This document shows positions 58,129 through 64,000 of a stretch of DNA of 64,000 bases, piece by piece. The position numbers and the translations under genes are program-made. This DNA comes from Bagarius yarrelli. Lineage: Eukaryota; Chordata; Actinopteri; Siluriformes; Sisoridae. The stretch is taken from assembly GCA_005784505.1 (NCBI GenBank), contig VCAZ01000021.1, positions 3,475,308-3,539,307 on the forward strand, given 5' to 3'. Below the pieces are notes generated by a model. That model was not told where the DNA came from. It worked only from the letters and a program-made list of their open reading frames with translations, and searched no databases. Each line of letters starts with the position of its first letter. Positions within the stretch are counted from its first letter, which is position 1.

Positions 58129-59467
58129 TTACACAGTCTTCTGTTGTCCCTTCTTTCCAATCAGGGATTTGTGAATGTGGGGAATGACACCTTAAATAAA
58201 CAAAACAGGATTAGTAGAAATCCAGGTACCACTAATAAGTCACACTTAAACAGCACAAAAATTGTTAAGTCCAAAATACGTGAAATTTGAACTTACCACC
58301 ACCAGCAATGGTCGCTTTGATAAGCGAGTCCAGTTCCTCATCACCTCTGATGGCGAGCTGCAAATGGCGTGGAGTGATGCGCTTCACCTTCAGATCCTTG
58401 GATGCATTTCCTGCCAACTCCAGGACCTTAATTCAAGAAAAAAAAAAAAATCTATTACAGCATAAATAAAATGAGATGCAAGTAATCAAACCGGACACTT
58501 TCAGGCACCTTGCCACGGCCTCCATATGGCATTTTCTCTGCACACACTGAATCCGAGCTGCTATTGGATGATTGCTTGACTTAAATTGTGTGTGCAGTTT
58601 GATTAATAGGCAGTAACACCATATGTCAACTGTGACCGATTTAAATGTTATGATATTTCTAAATCATCCATAATAGTTTAAACAACTCCTCGGGCAACAG
58701 AGATGGACATGTTCACTTTACCTCAGCCGTCAGGTACTCGAGGATTGCAGCACTGTAAACAGCTGCAGTGGCTCCAACACGACCGTGACTTGTTGTTCTG
58801 GACTTCAGGTGTCTGTGAATACGTCCAACAGGAAACTGTAAAGCAGAAAAGAGGGGAAAAAAGACAATAAAAGGACGAGCAGGAAAAAAAAAAAAAAGTA
58901 TATATGTAAAATAAAACTTGGAAGCTGTAATTATCAGCATCAGTACATTAACAGTAAACATTATAAATAAGCGCAATTTGAATCATTTTATTTAAAAAAA
59001 GGAAAACGTAAGAAAGTGTCCATTAATACGAGCTTTATTTGAAATAAATATTACGGCTAAAAACTGTTTGGAAATCCGCGGTACAGACCTGCAGTCCTGC
59101 CCTTTGTGAGCGCGAAACCGCCTTAGCTTTCGCCTTACCCGAGTCTTTTCCAGCTTTTCCTCCTGCCTAAAAAAACACAAGAGGGGAAGACAGTGGAGAC
59201 AATTTAACACTGGTTAAAGACGTCCTTGTCATGCTTTACACTAATTTAGCTCAAAGTTGCTAATAAAACCAGGAGAATTAATCATACGTCCTTGGCCTGC
59301 AGCTTACAATTTACGTTAGCCTCAATGCTAACTAGCGTTAGCCAAAATCAGACCGGGACAAAAGAATATCAACTAAAACTGCCAAATAACAGAAATGTAA
59401 GAAACGCCGACGGAATTCGAAAAACGGGTTGAGAGCAACGCTATGAAGACGAAAGAATCGTTACCAT
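58129..59467 (-). CDS. h2az: Histone variant H2A.Z
   Basis: Replication-independent H2A variant deposited at promoters by SRCAP/p400 complexes. Exons: 59467-59465 (only the ATG), 59166-59089, 58835-58722, 58426-58297, 58190-58129 = 387 bases, 128 aa, the family's length. The start AGGKAGKDSGKAKAKAVSRS, RAGLQFPVGRIHRHLKSRTT, RGDEELDSLIKATIAGGG and GKKGQQKTV are H2A.Z-specific. The split-off ATG forces the exon 1 donor ATG|GTAACG. Paralogue-diagnostic positions are mixed: Ala14 as in human H2A.Z.2, but Ser38 and C-terminal Val as in H2A.Z.1, so the number suffix is left open. Introns and the polyadenylation signal exclude a canonical H2A. Confidence 0.97.
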
Positions 59468-59548
59468 TTTGTATATATTTGTCTCGTAAAAACGTGCAGA
59501 CAATTCCAGAAGGTCTCTATTTGAAACAGACTTCCCGCCTTCAGAAGG

Positions 59549-59605
59549 CTATATAGAGAAAGGCAGTACATCCGGGACACCTCGCTGACAGAACAACCAA
59601 TCAGC
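59549..59605 (-). promoter_or_regulatory. H2A.Z promoter: TATA box and CCAAT/Y-box
   Basis: CTATATAG at 59549-59556 lies about 82 bases upstream of the ATG on the minus strand. CCAAT at 59597-59601 lies about 45 bases further up; read on the minus strand it is CTGATTGGTTGT, close to the Y-box consensus CTGATTGGYYAA. The transcription start would be near 59525. Confidence 0.65.
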
Positions 59606-59609
59606 TTCG

Positions 59610-60070
59610 TCCTGAAGTCGCGTGGCGTTGATGCGAGAGACCAGTTTAACGACTGAAATGTTTAACTATTATTAACAACGTAACGTTTAATTTTTATCCA
59701 CATTTAATGTCCGTTTGTTAATTATGTTTTCTCTTAGTATCTTGCTTTATATTTATCCTTATAATACTCACATTGCTGATTAGAAGAGTTTAGTTTAATG
59801 CATTATTTTTGATGAAAGCTACCTCAGCAACAAGTGTAAACCAAAACTGAACAGTCTTTCAAATTAAATATAACAAACAAGTCAAGATGACATTAATTAC
59901 AATTGATATTTAGGAGAAAATAAATAATAGTATGGTTCACACGAACAAACAGAAACTGGAAATGTCCGGTGTATAATGCCACTTAGGTTATTATTATATT
60001 ATATTATATTATATTATATTATATTATATTATATTAAGTATCTTAAATGTCATTAATGTCGATATTAAGT
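59610..60070. other. Spacer right of H2A.Z with ATATT microsatellite
   Basis: AT-rich spacer. 59990-60036 is a regular TATAT repeat (ATATT unit). No genes seen. Confidence 0.7.
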
Positions 60071-60073
60071 ATC

Positions 60074-60232
60074 TTAAAAGTTGTGGCCTACCAACCCAAA
60101 GATTATGGGTTTGATTCCCAGCTCCACCAAGCTGCCCCTGTAACCCCCAATTGCTCAGTTGTATTTTTTTTTCAAGAGATGTAAATCACTCTGAATAAGG
60201 GTGTCTGCCAAATACTGTAAATGTAAATATAA
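60074..60232 (+). repeat. tRNA-derived SINE copy
   Basis: TTGTGGCCTACCAACCCAAA, a B-box GGGTTTGATTCCC, CTCCACCAAGCTGCCCCTG, CAATTGCTCAGTTG and a TGTCTGCCAAATACTGTAAA end with a TAAATG tail. Confidence 0.8.
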
Positions 60233-60524
60233 CCTGTTACTAAAGGTATTGCATCAATACTTCCCGTTCTGCAGTATATGACATAGTGTAGCATTTAAAC
60301 ACAATTCTAAATTAATTAATTAATTGATTGATTAATTATGCCATGACACATTTCTGCCTCTATATCAACAGAATAATGAATCACAGATTAAAATAGGGCT
60401 AAAAACTGATTAAAGGACATCCATCAATCATCAGACTGTCATTACAACTGTGAAGTGGTCAACTGAAGGACGGACAGCCTCAGCCAGGCCATTTCACACT
60501 TCTTTATTCAGATCTCCGGAGTTT

Positions 60525-60600
60525 CAATTCAGTTTTATTTGTATAACAACAGACATTTGTCTCAAAGCAGCTTCACACAGAATGCAGTGAAAAGTGTGTC
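60525..60600. repeat. Common fish dispersed repeat fragment
   Basis: CAATTCAGTTTTATTTGTAT, ACAGACATTTGTCTCAAAGC and AGCTTCACACAGAA resemble a module frequently seen in fish genomes (LINE-tail type). The assignment is from memory. Confidence 0.45.
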
Positions 60601-61234
60601 TCTAATGAGTGGTTAGTTAAAAGAGATACATGCCGGTCTGAATTGAAATAAAGTATTTTTTACAGCCGTTGATAAAATTATGGTTAATTTTAGCTAATAG
60701 GTCACTTTACATGATTTTATAGAAGATTTTCATTGTTTTTATATTTATTTATTTTATTTGGTCTAATTTATTCTACACATATTATATGTACAATACAAAA
60801 CAATGTAGATCTTTCCCAAGATCTGAAGGTAGACAGTTAAGATTATGGCCCCCTTCTTTAGACAGAAAGCTGTGGTAAAACGTGCCAACAAAACTGCGAC
60901 TGGTTTAATTTTAACACCAGATGTAAACCTAATGTGCTTGACATTAAATAATTATGTTTAATACTGTTAATCTGTTACCAATGCAAATGTAAGCACTTAT
61001 TGTTTCTTTCAATTAAAGTATTTACTTGCAATCACTGGAAACTCCACAAGAGGGCAGCATGTGCCACTGTAAAGATTAGATTATATTAGATTCATCCTTA
61101 TTGTCATTGTGCAGTATAGATTAGCAGTTAACCAGAATTGGTTAAAAAATAAAGTACATATACAGTGAAGCTGTTTGTCTCTAAAGAACAAAATCAACAT
61201 AAATTTTGGTTCAATTAAAATATTCCAAGTGTAT

Positions 61235-62000
61235 GTCACTGGCGGGCAGTGCATTTGGTACCTGGGCCTTTAGTGGGGACTTACCCAACTGATACACCTC
61301 TTAATACCACCACTATCATGTTGGTATTATAGAAACCATTAATACTATACAAAAACACAACATAACATGGCGTTGCATTATAGACAGAGAGACATTTCAT
61401 GTATTGAGGGTGAAAACTATTTTTATAAAAGCAAAAAAACACAGTTAAGAAAACTATACATCATCCGGAGCAGTTCAGAATCAATATGTATCTAATAACA
61501 TGACAAAAACATTTATTGCATAAATAAAATACATCATACATTTAAAGACTGTAAGCCATTGGTGTCACTTGTAGGCACTGGAGGCTTGTAGACACTGGAG
61601 GTGGCGAACAAACTGTTTCAAGCTAGTTAGCTTTCCTTGCATATGTCCGAAACCAAGTTCATTTCCCCTCCTTCCCGGTCAGCCACTGTGGGCGTAAAAA
61701 TTCTAATTCAACTGTATTAATGTGTGCAGATTGCTACAGGCCCTCTTTGCTAGTCGAACTTGGCTGTAACTCTGACCAACCAATCAGAGGACAGAAAAAT
61801 GCTGACGTTATTGCGGGCCAGCTAGCTGGGCCTTTAAGGCAAATTTGAAATCTGACTGGTTAAAGAAACAGTTCCATTGCTCATATAGTTCAAGGTACAT
61901 TGGCCAGCACTACTGATTCTAAAGGCCCTCGACAGATTAGACTGACATGGCAGCACATAAAGGCTAAAATTTGATTGGACAAAAATCTAACATCCACATA
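61235..62000. repeat. Probable non-autonomous DNA element, unclassified
   Basis: Mixed segment from CACTGGCGGGCAGTGCATTT through GGCCTTTAGTGGGGACTTAC to GCCAGCACTACTGATTC and CATGGCAGCACATAAAGGC. It looks like a repeat type often seen in fish, but I could not define the ends or inverted termini. Confidence 0.3.
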
Positions 62001-62164
62001 CATGTACTGGAAGCAGTGCAGCAAGATAAACACTACGAAATAAAGAGAATAATATCTGTTGGGAATTAATACATCTGAATGAAACAAATATTAGAATTTA
62101 TATTTGTAAATGTAGGTCAGCTTTTGCTGTTGTTTAGGCCAACAGAATAGAACTTGCTGGCCGT

Positions 62165-63765
62165 GATTTCTCCTGTTTCCTTTTAGGGGTCGCCACAGTG
62201 AATCATCTGTCTCCACCTAACCCTATTCTCTACATCCTCTTCACTCACACCCACTAACTTCATGTCCTCGTTTATCGCATCCGTATACCTCCTCTTTGGT
62301 CTTCCTCTTTGCCTTCTGCCTGGTAGCTTAATTTCTAACATCCTCCTACCAATATATTCACTATCCCTCCTCTGTACATGTCCAAACCACCTTAATTTGG
62401 CTCCCAAAAACATCTAACATGAGCCTTCCCCTTGATGAACTTATTCTTAATCCTGTCCAATTTCGTCCCAAAGAAAACCTCAACATCTTCAGCTCTGCTA
62501 CTTCCAGCTCTGCCACCTGTCTTTTCCTCAGCGCCACTGTCTCTAAACCATACATCATAACTGGTGTTACCACTGTCTTGTACACCTTTCCCTTTAATTC
62601 TATCTGATATTCTCCTGTCACACTTCACTCCTGACACGTTTTTCCACCCATTCCAACCTGCCTGTACTCGCTTCTTTACCTCTTATACACACTCTCCATT
62701 GCTCTGGACTGTCGACCCCAAGTACTTAAACTGCTGTTCCTTCTTTACCTCTTCACCCTGTCATCTCACTGTTTCCCTTTCATTCAAACACATGTACTCT
62801 GTCTTGCTATGACTGACTTCATTTCTCTTCTCTCCAGAGCAAACCACCACCTCTTCAGGTTTTCCTCTACCTGCTCCCTGTTCTCATTACAGATCACAAT
62901 GTCATCTGTAAACACCGTGTCCAAGGAGATTCCTGTCTGACCACGTCTGTCAACCGATTTATCACCACAGCAAACAAGAAAGGGCTCCGAGTCGATCCCT
63001 GATGCAGTCCCACCTTTACATTGAACTCTTTTGTCTGACCTACTGCACACCTCACTACTGTCCTGCTTCCCTCATACATATCCTGCACCACCCTGACATA
63101 CTTCTTTGCTATTCCTGACTTCCTCATACAATACCACAGCTCTTCTCTTGGTACCCTGTCATATGCTTTCGCCAGGTCTACAAAAACATTATGCCTCTGC
63201 AGTTGTTGCAACTCTGCACATCACCCTTGTTCTTAGAGATACACATCAGTATACTCCTCCATTTAGGCATCTTCTCACTCACTAAAATCCCGTTAAACGA
63301 TCTAGTAAAAAATTCCATTGCTGCCTTTCCTAGACATTTCCACACCTCCACCAGTATCTCACCAGGACAAACAGCCTTTCCTCTTTTCATCCTCTTCCAA
63401 GCCATCCTAACCTGGTATGTACTTTTGAACTTCCTGCTTCACATGTTCACCTCTTATTTTTTTTCATTGATCAACACTTCAAAGTACTCCTTCCATCTTC
63501 TCTGTACACTCTCCATCTTCTTTGAGCACCTTTCCATCTAAATCCTTAATAACTCTAACCTGCTGCACATCCCATCTCGATCCTTTTGCCTTGATAACCT
63601 GTACATTCTCTAGTGTCTAACCTAGTGTACAACTCATCATATGCCTTCTGCTTGCCCTTCACTCTCTGCACTCTTTCTCTTCTCTTTCTGTCTATTAATG
63701 TGTCCTCCTCCACTCCTCCTTTGACCAATAGTAGTCCAATTTCCGTTGGCACCCTGTAGGTCAGT
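62165..63765 (-). mobile_element. RTE-like non-LTR retrotransposon (reverse transcriptase), decayed
   Basis: Minus-strand pieces in order: KRGKAVCPGEILVEVWKCLG, FVDLAKAYDRVPREELW (RT catalytic block A), VGLHQGSTRSPFLFAVVINRL, FTDDIVICNENREQVEENL (the FADD box, changed to FTDD), RWFGHVQRRDSEYIGRRMLE and RGRPKRRYTDAINEDMKLVG, ending with CGDP. The 3' end is GTGGCGACCCCTAAAAGG. Several frame shifts make it inactive, and the 5' part before about 63760 was not recognised. RTE-type is the best guess from motif wording. Confidence 0.8.
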
Positions 63766-64000
63766 GGCGCCGGTGGCAGTCGTTGTTAACCCAGGCCTCT
63801 ACTAATCTGGTATGAAATTACGATGGATGATTCGCATATTTAGATTTGGCAAAGTTTTAATTTTAGATGCCCTTTCTGACACAACCCTCTCTATTTATTC
63901 AGGTTGAGTCACTGGCTTGTGACCTATGTGGCTATATTTCCGCAAACCACTAATATATATACACGAAAAGATTTACACATAAGGGTTCAAGAAAAAACGA

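Noticed and set aside
62564..63541. Plus-strand open frames of 82-116 codons
   Set aside because: They are antisense to the RTE-like reverse transcriptase, which reads on the minus strand.
1..64000. tRNA genes, CRISPR arrays, operons or bacterial-type systems
   Set aside because: The tRNA-like boxes belong to SINEs; there are no regular spaced repeats, and every gene is a spliced vertebrate gene.

Overview
This is a stretch of vertebrate nuclear genome, almost certainly from a teleost fish. The genes are split into many short exons with GT-AG introns, the spacers are AT-rich, and the non-coding DNA is full of fish-type repeats: tRNA-derived SINEs ending in GTAAAT-type tails, Tc1-like and hAT-like remnants, L2- and RTE-type LINE pieces, a DIRS-type element and long GATA/TA microsatellites. 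The SINE types fit an otophysan fish (catfish/characin/carp group), but the species cannot be fixed from sequence alone.

Six protein-coding genes were rebuilt exon by exon, with matching splice phases. From left to right they are: tp53 (minus strand, all coding exons except the last, which lies left of the window); slc2a4, the GLUT4 glucose transporter (plus, 11 coding exons, 505 aa); a ybx2-type Y-box cold-shock protein (minus, 9 exons); eif5a (plus, 4 coding exons, with a one-base frame break at the end of coding exon 2); gps2 (minus, 10 coding exons, 332 aa); and an H2A.Z histone variant (minus, 5 exons, 128 aa). The order slc2a4-ybx2-eif5a-gps2, with tp53 nearby, matches human chromosome 17p13.1, which supports the orthology calls. 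H2A.Z is not in that human block.

The spacers and introns hold the repeats. 8.5-10.9 kb is the tp53/slc2a4 head-to-head spacer. 26-29 kb is the tail-to-tail spacer between slc2a4 and ybx2. 33.8-35.6 kb is the ybx2/eif5a head-to-head spacer. 38.7-41 kb is the eif5a/gps2 tail-to-tail spacer. 47.7-50.1 kb, inside gps2 intron 1, is a decayed DIRS-type retroelement with about 170-190-bp inverted ends. 52-57 kb is repeat-rich spacer with a hAT-like element. 59.6-64 kb is spacer ending in an RTE-like LINE.

The genes do not form an operon; each has its own promoter signals. The points most worth a second look are the eif5a frame break, a candidate p53 response element inside the 96-bp tp53 intron 4 combined with loss of the zebrafish Met113 start, a near-perfect 45-bp-arm palindrome in a ybx2 intron, the inverted ends of the DIRS element, and a shared CCAAT/Y-box 13-mer upstream of tp53 and H2A.Z. 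I saw no sign of a wholly new biological system.
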